DNA of 35,655 nucleotides from assembly GCA_964383465.1 (NCBI GenBank), contig CAYLGT010000008.1:1-35655 (forward strand). The letters run 5' to 3'. A program made the position numbers and the translations under genes. The stretch's first letter is position 1, and each line of letters begins with the position of its first letter. The notes under the pieces were generated by a model. The model was given only the letters and a program-made list of their open reading frames with translations, searched no databases and was not told where the DNA came from. This DNA is from CAYLGT01 sp964383465 (GTDB lineage Bacteria; Patescibacteriota; Saccharimonadia; Saccharimonadales; Saccharimonadaceae). Shown piece after piece: positions 19,350 through 27,802 of this stretch.

Positions 19350-20265
19350 TATAAAATGCTTTTGAGCTTACACGCACATCCAAGTACTGCGGAGACAATT
19401 CGAACTGCGTCACAAATCGAACAGCACTCACAACATCGGCCGCCTGCCCCGCCGGGTCACGGTCAGAGTTTGTTTTAACGATATAGGGCTTATCTTTCAG
19501 TCGTAGGTCCACTTCTCGGGTAGAATTGGCTGGCAATTCTACCTTGTCTACTGTCACTACACCAGAGGCGTTGACAAGCGTTACGAGCCTACCGACAAAA
19601 TGCAGCATTTTTGAAGAGGTCACTATGCCAGCTGCAGCGCTCGTACCACTGTTGTCAACTATAGCGATAGTTGGTTCGGTGAGGGTATTGCTCGTAAACG
19701 CAACTCCTTCACTATCGACATAATACTTCTTGCCCTGAATAGTCCATGCAACCACCGGCTGACGGAGTGAGAGGACAAGCTGCCCCTTACCAAATGAATC
19801 GGTTGACTCTACCTGTGCCGTAGCGATTTCTGGGCTTTCACGTACCAGGCTCTTTTGTAGCTCAGTCTCGTTCAGGCTGAAGTAAAACCTCTGGAGTGGA
19901 TGTGCTTCGAGGTATTTCTGAGCAAGTTCACGATAGCTCTGAGTTTTAGCGCTTATAGGCTGTACCTCGCTGGTCTGCACGCGAACTGTCGAAATAGAAC
20001 CAATAAACTGCCAGACGACGTAGCCTAGGACTCCTGCAATCGCAATTGACGCAAAGAGATAGCCGAAGAGTTTACGTCGATGTTTTCGCAGGTCGTGCTC
20101 TTGCAGACGAGTCGAGCGCAATTGTCCTTTATGTTCTGACGCAGCGCTGACATCTGAAGCCGCACTCCCCGTAATCGTTCGACTACGACGAAACGTATAG
20201 GTCTCAGCCGCCTCACTCACATGAGGCTGACGAACCGGCTCCTGATTTTTCTTCTTTCTAGCCAC
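19342..20265 (-). CDS. ftsQ: Cell division protein FtsQ/DivIB-like
   Basis: A 307-residue bitopic membrane protein of the divisome. GTG at 20265 is three bases after GGAAGGA and overlaps the end of murG by 8 bases. Residues 1-67 are a basic, disordered cytoplasmic part (VARKKKNQEP); one TM helix follows at about 68-93 (LFGYLFASIAIAGVLGYVVW). The outside portion has POTRA-like character (SLNETELQKSLV, then RQPVVAWTIQGKKYYVDSEG, as in FtsQ). Last gene of the cluster. The assignment rests on topology, the YYVDSEG-type motif and position. Confidence 0.82.
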   Translation of the reverse strand: MARKKKNQEPVRQPHVSEAAETYTFRRSRTITGSAASDVSAASEHKGQLRSTRLQEHDLRKHRRKLFGYLFASIAIAGVLGYVVWQFIGSISTVRVQTSEVQPISAKTQSYRELAQKYLEAHPLQRFYFSLNETELQKSLVRESPEIATAQVESTDSFGKGQLVLSLRQPVVAWTIQGKKYYVDSEGVAFTSNTLTEPTIAIVDNSGTSAAAGIVTSSKMLHFVGRLVTLVNASGVVTVDKVELPANSTREVDLRLKDKPYIVKTNSDRDPAGQAADVVSAVRFVTQFELSPQYLDVRVSSKAFYRE

Positions 20266-21409
20266 GTGTCCTTCCCACTTCGTACACCATATCGGCAACT
20301 TGTTGAGCGGCATTCTCTGCTGAGAAAGCGTGAAATCGCTCGACCATAGCTGCGGTCTTTTCTGTATCTTCTAGTATACGCGCTATTGCTTGTTCAAGGC
20401 TATGGCCATTCGTTACTTCTTCGTCGGACACCATTAGCGCTGCCTCGGCGGTTTTGTAGACTTCGGCGTTCTTCATCTGGTCGCTCAAGTGAGAGGCTGG
20501 AACTATCACCGTGGGTTTAGCGAGCGCAGCCATTTCCTGTAAAAAGGTTGCGCTGCCCCGTGCGACAACAACATCGGCAGCACCGAGTACCTGTGCCATG
20601 TTTTCATATACAAACGCCACCGGCTTATAGAGCGGGTGCTTTGGTGCCTGAGCGGAAACAGACTCAAAGTTTCGTTTGCCGGTAACATGGTAGATGCCAT
20701 ATCCCTTTTGAAGGAGGTTTTCAGCGGCCTGTAAAATGCCTTTGTTGATGGACGCAGCGCCGAGACCCCCTCCCGTGACAACCACGACCGGTGTAGTCGC
20801 CTCGAAACCTAGCGCCTGTTTTGCACTAGCCTGCTCATCGGCGCTAAAACGATGAAACTCCGAACCTATCGGCACGCCAGTGTAGACAGCTTTTTCCGCA
20901 GGATAGGAATAGTTTTCTAGTGGTGAACCTGTAGCAATTTTTACAGCAAATTTCGAGAGTGCCCTGTTTGTTAATCCCGGACGTGTGTCAGAGTCATGGA
21001 TAACCAGTGGCACACCCAGCGTTCGAGCAGCGTACCCCAGCGGCAGGCAGACATACCCACCTTTAGCAAATATCACATCTGGTCGGAACCGTCGTATGAG
21101 ATAGAGACTCTGTAGGTACCCTCCAGCAATTTTGAAGACATCGCGTACGTTGAAGAAGACTGTTGATACGTCAAGCAGCTGCTTCCACAGAGGAACATTG
21201 TGATACCGGCGCAATTTGCCAGCGGCAATGACCTTGACCTCTACAGGCACACTTGCGTTCGCCATGAGACCACGCGACTGTGACTCAAACGCTTTGTCGC
21301 ATACAAAAAGCGCTTCGAGGTTTGCGTCACGAAGAGCAAGCTCGTTAAGAACGGCGAGTACTGGCGTAACGTGGCCGCCCGATCCCCCGCCGGCGCATAA
21401 TACTCGCAC
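20258..21409 (-). CDS. murG: UDP-GlcNAc transferase MurG
   Basis: A 383-residue peripheral membrane GT28 enzyme that converts lipid I to lipid II by adding GlcNAc. The N-terminal loop VLCAGGGSGGHVTPVL is diagnostic; the C-terminal half has VVVTGGGLGAASIN and the donor-site region ARGSATFLQEMAALAKPTVIVP. GTG at 21409 is preferred to the ATG at 21433, since AAAGGAG lies eight bases before it and it gives the usual N terminus. The gene overlaps the ftsW 3' end by 65 bases, an unusually long overlap. Confidence 0.95.
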   Translation of the reverse strand: MRVLCAGGGSGGHVTPVLAVLNELALRDANLEALFVCDKAFESQSRGLMANASVPVEVKVIAAGKLRRYHNVPLWKQLLDVSTVFFNVRDVFKIAGGYLQSLYLIRRFRPDVIFAKGGYVCLPLGYAARTLGVPLVIHDSDTRPGLTNRALSKFAVKIATGSPLENYSYPAEKAVYTGVPIGSEFHRFSADEQASAKQALGFEATTPVVVVTGGGLGAASINKGILQAAENLLQKGYGIYHVTGKRNFESVSAQAPKHPLYKPVAFVYENMAQVLGAADVVVARGSATFLQEMAALAKPTVIVPASHLSDQMKNAEVYKTAEAALMVSDEEVTNGHSLEQAIARILEDTEKTAAMVERFHAFSAENAAQQVADMVYEVGRTRG

Positions 21410-22637
21410 CTGAGGTCTCCTTTCCATCTTCATTTATACGCCTATGCGAGGTATAACGCGATATCTGAAAGACCAAGCCAAGGCCGATCATCATAAACAG
21501 CAGGCTCGTCCCTCCAAAACTCAGAAATGGCAATGTCACCCCGGTGAGTGGAAATACTCCGGTCATAGCACCGACGTTCACTACTAGGTGGGTCGCAATC
21601 AGCCCGAACATACCAGCCGCAATTAGCTGCATCGTCGGGTCGTTCACCGTGTCTATGACTCTCAAAATACGCCTCAAAAGCGCATAAAATAACACCAGGA
21701 TAAGCATCACACCCACAAATCCAAAGGTTTCACCCAAAATAGCAAAGATCGAGTCGTTCACCGCCTCTGGTAGATAACCAAATGCCTGGACGCTCTGTCC
21801 GAGTCCCTTCCCTGTTAAACCACCACTGCCGAGCGCGATTGCAGCTTGGTTGATGTGGTACGAGGCCGGGTCACTCGCCGAAGGGTTGAGAAACGTCAGT
21901 ACACGCTGGATACGGTGCGGCGAGGTAATAATCAACAACACCCCTAGCCCAACCGTAGAAACGAGCACCAAAAACAAATACCGCAGTTTGATACCCGCGA
22001 TTATCAACATCGTCAGCATCATCCCCAACATCGTGATACCGGTACCCATGTCCTTCTGGAAAACGATAATGAGAAGCCCAGCAAGTCCAACAAGCACCCC
22101 AAGCGGGATAAGTGTATCGTTGACGCTACTTACTTTACCCTGCTGCATACGACGCCCTAAAAAGACAGCTGTAAACAGGAGTAAACCGAACTTCAGCAGT
22201 TCGGCTGGCTGAAACGAACCGATTCCAAAGTTAAACCAACGAGTCGCACCACCAGTTTCGATGATGATACCACCGTCCAAAAACAATCCCAAAAATGCCA
22301 GCAACAGACTTGCGACAAACCCAACCTGAAGAATTCGCGTGGCATACTTCGAAAACAAGCCAACTGGTGTGTTAGCCGCCAAACCAAACCCCACGAGACC
22401 CACGAGTAGATACAGCAGCTGCTTTTCCATGAAGTGCGCCTGATCCAGGTTTGCACCGTTCTGGTTGATAAGCTCAACACGCGCCGGGCTGATAGCATAA
22501 AGGACAACGAGGCCTAAGAGCACCAACATGCCCATGTAGAGCAGTATCTGGTAGTCCGGCCTGTGGCGACGCGTAACGCCGTCCTGTGAACGTTCTGACG
22601 CGCCAAGAGCCACCCTTTTACGCGTGCGCGGTGTCAC
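21345..22637 (-). CDS. ftsW: Septal peptidoglycan polymerase FtsW (SEDS family)
   Basis: A 430-residue polytopic protein that polymerises lipid II into glycan strands together with FtsI. About ten TM helices; SEDS signatures include FQPAELLKF, ETFGFVGVM and the C-terminal TGVTLPFLSFGGTSLL. GTG at 22637 follows GGAGGAAG and overlaps the mraY stop as GTGA. The last 30 residues are basic and polar and are encoded in the region shared with murG. Context with mraY, murG and ftsI favours FtsW over RodA. Confidence 0.94.
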   Translation of the reverse strand: MTPRTRKRVALGASERSQDGVTRRHRPDYQILLYMGMLVLLGLVVLYAISPARVELINQNGANLDQAHFMEKQLLYLLVGLVGFGLAANTPVGLFSKYATRILQVGFVASLLLAFLGLFLDGGIIIETGGATRWFNFGIGSFQPAELLKFGLLLFTAVFLGRRMQQGKVSSVNDTLIPLGVLVGLAGLLIIVFQKDMGTGITMLGMMLTMLIIAGIKLRYLFLVLVSTVGLGVLLIITSPHRIQRVLTFLNPSASDPASYHINQAAIALGSGGLTGKGLGQSVQAFGYLPEAVNDSIFAILGETFGFVGVMLILVLFYALLRRILRVIDTVNDPTMQLIAAGMFGLIATHLVVNVGAMTGVFPLTGVTLPFLSFGGTSLLFMMIGLGLVFQISRYTSHRRINEDGKETSGASIMRRRGIGRPRYASTRRS

Positions 22638-23683
22638 CTGATACTTCCTCCGGCAAAGGCGATCAACAGTCCAATAAAGCCCATGACGTGTCCGATGATC
22701 CAGAAACGCATCGTCACTTTTGTTTCAGGCCAGCCAAGTGCTTCCAAGTGATGATGAAACGGTGCCGAGATAAACACTCTTCTGTGGAAGAATTTTTTAC
22801 TTACTACTTGGATTAGGCTAGAGCCACCTTCGATCACGAACACGAGCCCGATGATAGGCAGCAGAAACAGCGTGTCGGTCAACATAGCGACAACGCCTAG
22901 CGCCATTCCATAGGCGAAACTACCGGCATCCCCCATGAAAAAGCGCGCCGGGTATATGTTGAACCAGATATAGCTCATGAGCACACCGATGATTGTGAAA
23001 CAAAAACCTGCGATGCCGCTGTTTCCCTGCAGAAGTGCGATGGTGCCAAAGACACCGAAAGAGGTTGCAAGTAGCCCGCCCGCCAAACCATCGAGTCCAT
23101 CGCTTATATTCACTGCGTTGCTGGTCGTCACAACCACTAGCACAAAGATCGGCATGATCAGCCAACCTAACTCGAACGGCCCCACAAACGGAACGTAGAC
23201 ATCGGTGTAACCGAGTTTGGCGAAAAAGAACCATGCGCTAATGGCGGCGATGAGCGTAATGAGCGCAAACTTTATGCTTGAACGAAGGCCACCAACCCCT
23301 TTTCCTCCACCGCGAATGTTGATGACGTCGTCAACCAAGCCTACAATTCCGCCCCCCAAAAAGGCGGCTAGTGGAAGCCAGGTTTGTGTTCGATCGAGGT
23401 TGAAAACAAGTGTCACAAACGTTACGACCACGAGGGCGATAAGCCCCGCCATGGTTGGTATGTTGCGAGTAAACTTCTTGGCGTGAAGCTTTGTGAATAC
23501 TTTGAGCGCCTCGCCTGTTGTCGATGTCGAACGCTGTTGTTTCCAGAAACGAAACCTATACGCAGCATAGGTATACACGGGCGTCAGGGCCATCGCCAGG
23601 CTAAACCCACCTACTGCGAGCGCAAACAGCTTTACGAGCTGCGTAGTGACGTCAATGATTGAAATGGTATCGGCTGGTAACAT
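22634..23683 (-). CDS. mraY: Phospho-MurNAc-pentapeptide transferase MraY
   Basis: A 349-residue polytopic enzyme that attaches phospho-MurNAc-pentapeptide to undecaprenyl phosphate, giving lipid I. Active-site motifs are visible: GLVDDVINI (paired Asp), NAVNISDGLDGLAGG, RFFMGDAGSFAYG and APFHHHLE. About ten hydrophobic segments. ATG at 23683 follows AAGGAT at seven bases; the gene starts 14 bases after ftsI and its stop overlaps ftsW. Confidence 0.96.
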   Translation of the reverse strand: MLPADTISIIDVTTQLVKLFALAVGGFSLAMALTPVYTYAAYRFRFWKQQRSTSTTGEALKVFTKLHAKKFTRNIPTMAGLIALVVVTFVTLVFNLDRTQTWLPLAAFLGGGIVGLVDDVINIRGGGKGVGGLRSSIKFALITLIAAISAWFFFAKLGYTDVYVPFVGPFELGWLIMPIFVLVVVTTSNAVNISDGLDGLAGGLLATSFGVFGTIALLQGNSGIAGFCFTIIGVLMSYIWFNIYPARFFMGDAGSFAYGMALGVVAMLTDTLFLLPIIGLVFVIEGGSSLIQVVSKKFFHRRVFISAPFHHHLEALGWPETKVTMRFWIIGHVMGFIGLLIAFAGGSIR

Positions 23684-23697
23684 GGTGGATCCTTATC

Positions 23698-25452
23698 TTA
23701 TGTTTTTGGTGGCAACTCTAGGTATTTCAGCATCCAGTTGGAGAGTTCGTTAAAAATCGGTCCTGCGGCAATTGTTCCCGCATAGCCACCCTTGAGCTTC
23801 GAATCCTCAACTCGTACCATTATGACATATTTGGGCTCGTCAGTACCCCCGAAACCGAGGTAACTTCCGATCGAGTTGTCGTCACTGTATTTACCTGTCT
23901 TTGGGTCGATAATCTGACTCGTCCCGGTCTTTCCACCGACCTTGTAGCCCTCTGGGTCTTTGTTCCCAAAAAAGCCTTTCTTTCGCCCTTGCCAGATCAT
24001 GTCACGAAGCGTCGCCGAGACATCTGGGCGGAGCACGTTTGAAGAAACAACTTTTGCGGCCTGTTCATTTATCTTTCCGTTTTGGCCAAGGGTGCCTTTT
24101 ATGACAGTCGGCTGGTAGTATGTTCCACCGTTGATACTCGCCGAAAAGGCGGCCGCTGTTTGTATCATCGTAACGTTCATGCCCTGTCCAAACGTCATGT
24201 TTGCATAGCGCACATTTGGTCCGTCAATTGTATCCGGGCCGATGATAATTCCTTTTGCTTCTCCTGCTTGCTCAACACCAGTCAGTCGTCCAAAACGGTA
24301 ATGACTCGTGTAGTAGTCGTACAGGGTATCTCGTGCTTTGGCGTTAACACTCCCGCCGCCCATCTGCTGCAGCACGTACACGACACCAGTGTTGAGTGAG
24401 TACTGCAGGACATCGGTCATGGTTGTGCCGCTATAGATTGGGTCTTCTTCTACATTTCTAATGGTGGTGTCATCAATTTTTACCGAACCAGTGTTGTCAT
24501 AGGTAGAGTTGACCGTCACAGCACCGCTGTCGAGTCCGGCTCCCATAGACAGCGTTTTGATAACTGACCCTGCTTCGTATGGATCGCTCACGATACCGTT
24601 TTGAAACAATCGATAGTCTTCAACTTTTGAGTAATTTGCTGGGTCATAGGTTGGATAATTTGCCATCGCCATGACTCGTCCTGTGTTCGGGTCCATAACC
24701 AGGATGCTCCCCTTAGTCGCCTGCGCTGCAGCCAATCCATTTTTTAAAATCTCTTCGGTTTTTTGCTGTATGTTTCGGTCAATCGACAAAACGACGTTGT
24801 CACCGTTAACTGCAGGCGTACTCGTGTCACTGTCACCGATCGTCAGAGGGATTTGTCGGACATCAGTCACGGTTTGAAGTAATCCAGGTTTTCCCGTCAG
24901 CTGCGAGTTAAGCGCACCTTCGAGTCCGTATTGACCCAGGCCCTCATCGTTAACATACCCAAGCATCTGAGATGCCAGCTGGCCTTCTGGGTATACTCGG
25001 CGAGAACCTTTCTGTAGCCCTACTCCCGCCAGTTTTTTAGCACGTAGCTTTTCGGCCTGTGTGCGAGTAAGCTGCCTCGCCATAACAACATAGCGTGACT
25101 TCTTGTTAGTGAGCTGGCTCTCGTAGTCCTTGACGGTGTTGCCACCGGCGATTTCTCGGAGCGCCTCTTTGATTGCAGTCGGATTCTGGATTTCCTGGGG
25201 ATCGGCAAATGCAGTAAATACCGCCTCATTCAAAACGAGCGGTACTGTCGAACTTCCGTCCATAGCGTACACCTTGCCTCGCTCAGGAACGATAGTTTGT
25301 TTTGTCACCTGAGTTTGGTAGGCTTCATTTGCATAAAAGCTATGCCTTAGTACTTGCACGTAAAATAACCTTAGGCCAAACAGAACAAGGACAATGATAA
25401 GCACACCTCGAAGCAGCGAGGTCCTGCTAGAATTCATCGTCGCAAGATTCAT
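23698..25452 (-). CDS. ftsI: Septal transpeptidase FtsI (class B penicillin-binding protein)
   Basis: A 584-residue bitopic protein that cross-links septal peptidoglycan. One TM helix at about residues 12-34, a dimerisation domain (PERGKVYAMDG) and the transpeptidase domain. Its three catalytic motifs are present: SVIK with Ser296 (PYEAGSVIKT), SLN at 352-354 and KTG at 508-510 (VGGKTGTSQ). No good Shine-Dalgarno precedes the ATG at 25452; an in-frame ATG at 25437 is an alternative. It lies 20 bases after the FtsL-like gene. Confidence 0.95.
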   Translation of the reverse strand: MNLATMNSSRTSLLRGVLIIVLVLFGLRLFYVQVLRHSFYANEAYQTQVTKQTIVPERGKVYAMDGSSTVPLVLNEAVFTAFADPQEIQNPTAIKEALREIAGGNTVKDYESQLTNKKSRYVVMARQLTRTQAEKLRAKKLAGVGLQKGSRRVYPEGQLASQMLGYVNDEGLGQYGLEGALNSQLTGKPGLLQTVTDVRQIPLTIGDSDTSTPAVNGDNVVLSIDRNIQQKTEEILKNGLAAAQATKGSILVMDPNTGRVMAMANYPTYDPANYSKVEDYRLFQNGIVSDPYEAGSVIKTLSMGAGLDSGAVTVNSTYDNTGSVKIDDTTIRNVEEDPIYSGTTMTDVLQYSLNTGVVYVLQQMGGGSVNAKARDTLYDYYTSHYRFGRLTGVEQAGEAKGIIIGPDTIDGPNVRYANMTFGQGMNVTMIQTAAAFSASINGGTYYQPTVIKGTLGQNGKINEQAAKVVSSNVLRPDVSATLRDMIWQGRKKGFFGNKDPEGYKVGGKTGTSQIIDPKTGKYSDDNSIGSYLGFGGTDEPKYVIMVRVEDSKLKGGYAGTIAAGPIFNELSNWMLKYLELPPKT

Positions 25453-25472
25453 ATACTGAAACAGGCCTAAGG

Positions 25473-25826
25473 TTAGTTGGCGTACTTCGTCTCAGCAGGC
25501 TCGGTCATGGCAGCAGCAACACTACTGTTTTTGACTCGTTCGAGTGCCTGGAGGCGAGCATTCTCATTTTCGAGGTCTTGCTTTTCAGCGAGCAAATTCT
25601 CTCGAGTTGTTTTGAGTGAATCGAGCTGGTAGCCGTAGGTGCTTGTCTTTGTAACCTGTGTCAGGTAGATGAGACCAAGTACGGCAATCATAAGGGCAAC
25701 GATCACGGTATGTGCAACCGGTCCGAGTGCAGCAGAAGGCACAAACGAAACAGTGTTCTGGTTGCGACGCCACATGCGATCAGCACGTGTGTTGAACGTC
25801 ATCGTTGCAGAGCGATAGTTTGACAT
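25473..25826 (-). CDS. ftsL: FtsL-like division protein
   Basis: A 117-residue bitopic protein: a basic N-terminal segment, one TM helix at about residues 39-57 (TVIVALMIAVLGLIYLT), then a coiled coil with heptads (LDSLKTTRENLLAEKQDLENENARLQ) and a short tail. This topology and the position before ftsI are typical of FtsL, which links FtsQ to FtsW/FtsI. ATG at 25826 is chosen; the longer frame would include an unlikely basic leader over a GC hairpin. Sequence identity alone would not prove FtsL. Confidence 0.75.
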   Translation of the reverse strand: MSNYRSATMTFNTRADRMWRRNQNTVSFVPSAALGPVAHTVIVALMIAVLGLIYLTQVTKTSTYGYQLDSLKTTRENLLAEKQDLENENARLQALERVKNSSVAAAMTEPAETKYAN

Positions 25827-25870
25827 GGTGGTGGTTCTCTGTCTTCTTTTTATTTTTATTTTGGTGCCAG

Positions 25871-25890
25871 CCCCAGGCATACGCCCGGGG
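25871..25890 (-). promoter_or_regulatory. GC-rich hairpin between the mini-ORF and ftsL
   Basis: CCCCGGGC/GCCTGGGG (minus strand; one G-U pair) with a GTAT loop and no T-run after it. It may be a processing or translation-control element within the operon. Confidence 0.5.
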
Positions 25891-25911
25891 ACCGGCGAAG
25901 TGTGTGACGCG

Positions 25912-25983
25912 TTACTTAGCGGCTTTGACGACGTGGACGTCGATCTTAACTGCGCGTGACGCGTCTTTTACTACGATAGGCAT
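25912..25983 (-). CDS. Possible 23-aa mini-protein between rsmH and ftsL
   Basis: ATG at 25983 follows AGGATAGG by seven bases and reads MPIVVKDASRAVKIDVHVVK and three more residues (AAK) to TAA. Basic and beta-prone. The good ribosome site and clean frame suggest translation, either as a small protein or as a leader peptide ahead of the GC hairpin. Unrecognised. Confidence 0.4.
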   Translation of the reverse strand: MPIVVKDASRAVKIDVHVVKAAK

Positions 25984-26005
25984 ATTTTTTCCTATCCTTT
26001 CTTTT

Positions 26006-26917
26006 TTATTTTTTCACAGCCGCCCGGAGTATGGCACTCCGTGCACGCGGGTTGTGAACGTCGGAAGTTTTGCCGAGAATTGCTTTGGTCGTGAGGGCAA
26101 ATTCTGCTTCGTACCCTGCCTCGGACTGTTCGCGAAGATAGTTTTTTACCAAGCGATCTTCGAGACTATGGAACGAGATGAACGCTACTCTGCCTCCTGG
26201 TTCCAAAAGATCCGGGAGAGTTTGTAGTAATCGCTCTATCTGACGAAGCTCATCGTTACAAGCAATTCGTATGGCTTGAAAGGTGCGCGTAGCCGGGTGC
26301 ACTTTTGCACGAGGGCCACGATGGGTCGACAGTACAGCACGGGCGAGATCTTCGGTCGTCGAAAGTGGCCTCGAACGAACAATTGCATGCGCAATCCGCG
26401 CAGCGTTTTGTGGTCGCTCTTCGCCATAGGTTTCGATGATACCAGCAAGCTGTACTTGAGACATACGATTAACCATCTCAAGAGCACTCAGCTCTTGCCG
26501 TTGGTCCATTCGCATATCCAGTGGTCCAGGTCTTGCGATCGAGAATCCTCGCTCTGCTCTGTCAAGTTGCGGTGACGATACACCGAAATCAACAAGCGCC
26601 ATGTTATATCTAGCTCCCTCTTCGACTGCATGTTCAGCGAAGTGGGCAAAGTCGTCATGAATGAGATGCGCTCCTTCTGCTTGAAATTTTTCAAGCTCAC
26701 GGATCGCATGTTCGTCACGGTCGACGAGCGTTACTGTCTGCCAACTGCCGAGGCGATCTGCGATCGCGCTGGCGTGGCCACCATATCCGGCCGTGAGGTC
26801 GAGATATGACTCACCGGGCCGTGGTGCTAAAAGCTCTACGACCTGGTCCAGTAATACCGGTAGATGCTGCCTTTCGGCATCATCTGCATGGAGTTGTTGT
26901 GGTGTATGTATACTCAT
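26006..26917 (-). CDS. rsmH: 16S rRNA (cytosine1402-N4)-methyltransferase RsmH
   Basis: A 303-residue SAM-dependent enzyme that methylates N4 of C1402 in 16S rRNA. Signature motifs: HLPVLLDQVVELL at the N terminus, SAM-binding LDLTAGYGGHA, VDFGVSSPQLD with RGFS, GPLDMRMD, HPATRTFQAIRIACNDEL and FISFHSLEDRLVK. ATG at 26917 lies eight bases after AGGTGA. It is second in the cluster after mraZ, the conventional order, but separated by an unusually long 315-bp gap. Confidence 0.96.
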   Translation of the reverse strand: MSIHTPQQLHADDAERQHLPVLLDQVVELLAPRPGESYLDLTAGYGGHASAIADRLGSWQTVTLVDRDEHAIRELEKFQAEGAHLIHDDFAHFAEHAVEEGARYNMALVDFGVSSPQLDRAERGFSIARPGPLDMRMDQRQELSALEMVNRMSQVQLAGIIETYGEERPQNAARIAHAIVRSRPLSTTEDLARAVLSTHRGPRAKVHPATRTFQAIRIACNDELRQIERLLQTLPDLLEPGGRVAFISFHSLEDRLVKNYLREQSEAGYEAEFALTTKAILGKTSDVHNPRARSAILRAAVKK

Positions 26918-27232
26918 ATCTTGAGGTCACCTATCTGACAGTCAGTTTTTATTTTCGCAGAAATTTTTGTTTTTGTGGAGTCAATGGAGTTGTTGTGGTG
27001 TGACGTACTGGGATTGCCCGATACGTCAGAGATATCCCACTGACTTATGAGTGAGAGACTTATGTGTGAGGTGGAGTTTTTTTGGGAGGTGTGTGTTGAG
27101 GAGTAATGTACAAGCATAGAAGTGCGCGGCTATGCTCACCACGTCTGACTGCCAGGTAGCTGACCTCGAGACTTCTCGGTATCTACCTGTGCATTTTCGA
27201 GTTGTTAACGTACCCCTAAATTCCCTCTACTA
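26918..27232. other. 315-bp gap between mraZ and rsmH
   Basis: No protein gene is visible. Just after mraZ is a stem-loop (27154-27188) with AGGTAG/CTACCT outside and CGAGA/TCTCG inside. An 18-bp sequence at 26984-27001 is repeated exactly at 26888-26905 inside the first codons of rsmH. The middle (27050-27110) is strongly strand-biased, CA-rich on the minus strand. Confidence 0.6.
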
Positions 27233-27592
27233 CTAGACGCTCATCAAGCGCCAGTACTTACCAGCTCGTACGCACGCGACATTTCTCTCGATGCCTGCGT
27301 AGTCTAGTAGGTGCTGTTCTAGCGTGATTCGTCCTTGTTTTTCATCGAGCTGTGCGCTTACCTTGCCCATGCGAAATTGCACGTTCAGGTCGGCTGTTTT
27401 CTCGTCGAGAATGTCGCCTTTGAGTGCGGGCTCAACGTCGTTATCCCAGACTGCCTGAGGATATACGTGGAGATAGTTGGAAAAGCCCCGAGTTATGACT
27501 ACTCCGCCTGCGAACTCAGCTCGAAGCTCGGTCGGTATAGTTAACCGCCGCTTGTCATCAAGCTTTCGTTCAAAATAGTCTGAACCGGTCAT
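27233..27592 (-). CDS. mraZ: Transcriptional regulator MraZ
   Basis: A 119-residue protein with two AbrB/SpoVT-like swapped-hairpin repeats that binds and controls the promoter of its own cluster. Repeat 1 contains FERKLDDKRRLTIPTELRAEF (usual DDKGR reads DDKRR), repeat 2 QLDEKQGRITLEQHLLDYAG. ATG at 27592 is preceded by GGAAGAAGGA and gives the normal N terminus; the open frame back to GTG 27673 would add 27 unlike residues and start inside an operator box. First gene of the cluster. Confidence 0.92.
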   Translation of the reverse strand: MTGSDYFERKLDDKRRLTIPTELRAEFAGGVVITRGFSNYLHVYPQAVWDNDVEPALKGDILDEKTADLNVQFRMGKVSAQLDEKQGRITLEQHLLDYAGIERNVACVRAGKYWRLMSV

Positions 27593-27668
27593 TCCTTCTT
27601 CCCTACCTGTTAGGACCGCTAGTATTTTTGGTGCCGTGGTTTTTTGTTTTTGTGCGTCGGTTTTGCTA

Positions 27669-27720
27669 CCCACGCTTACCCACTGACAACAGTATAGTAC
27701 CCACTTCTACCCACATGCAA
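27669..27720 (-). promoter_or_regulatory. mraZ promoter with four MraZ boxes
   Basis: Minus strand: TTGCAT (27720-27715), 18 bases, TATACT (27696-27691). GTGGG boxes lie at 27714-27710, 27704-27700, 27683-27679 and 27673-27669. Spacings are 10, 21 and 10 bases, so all four are on one helical face. Two fill the -35/-10 spacer and two follow the -10. MraZ of other bacteria binds such TGGG repeats at 10-base spacing, so this is very probably its autoregulatory operator. Confidence 0.85.
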
Positions 27721-27724
27721 GTAC

Positions 27725-27768
27725 TTTTTTACACAAAAACAGGACTGTGCATGATTTTTCCACAGTCC
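27725..27768 (-). terminator. Terminator of the galU operon
   Basis: Perfect 8-bp stem GGACTGTG/CACAGTCC with an 11-base loop, then TGTTTTTGTG on the minus strand. It ends just upstream of the mraZ -35, insulating the two clusters. Confidence 0.85.
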
Positions 27769-27802
27769 CGCTATATATAGTGTAAAAGTTCTATATCCGA
27801 CG

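Noticed and set aside
27593..27673. N-terminally extended MraZ from GTG 27673
   Set aside because: The extra residues do not fit the family and the GTG lies within an operator box; ATG 27592 has a proper ribosome site.
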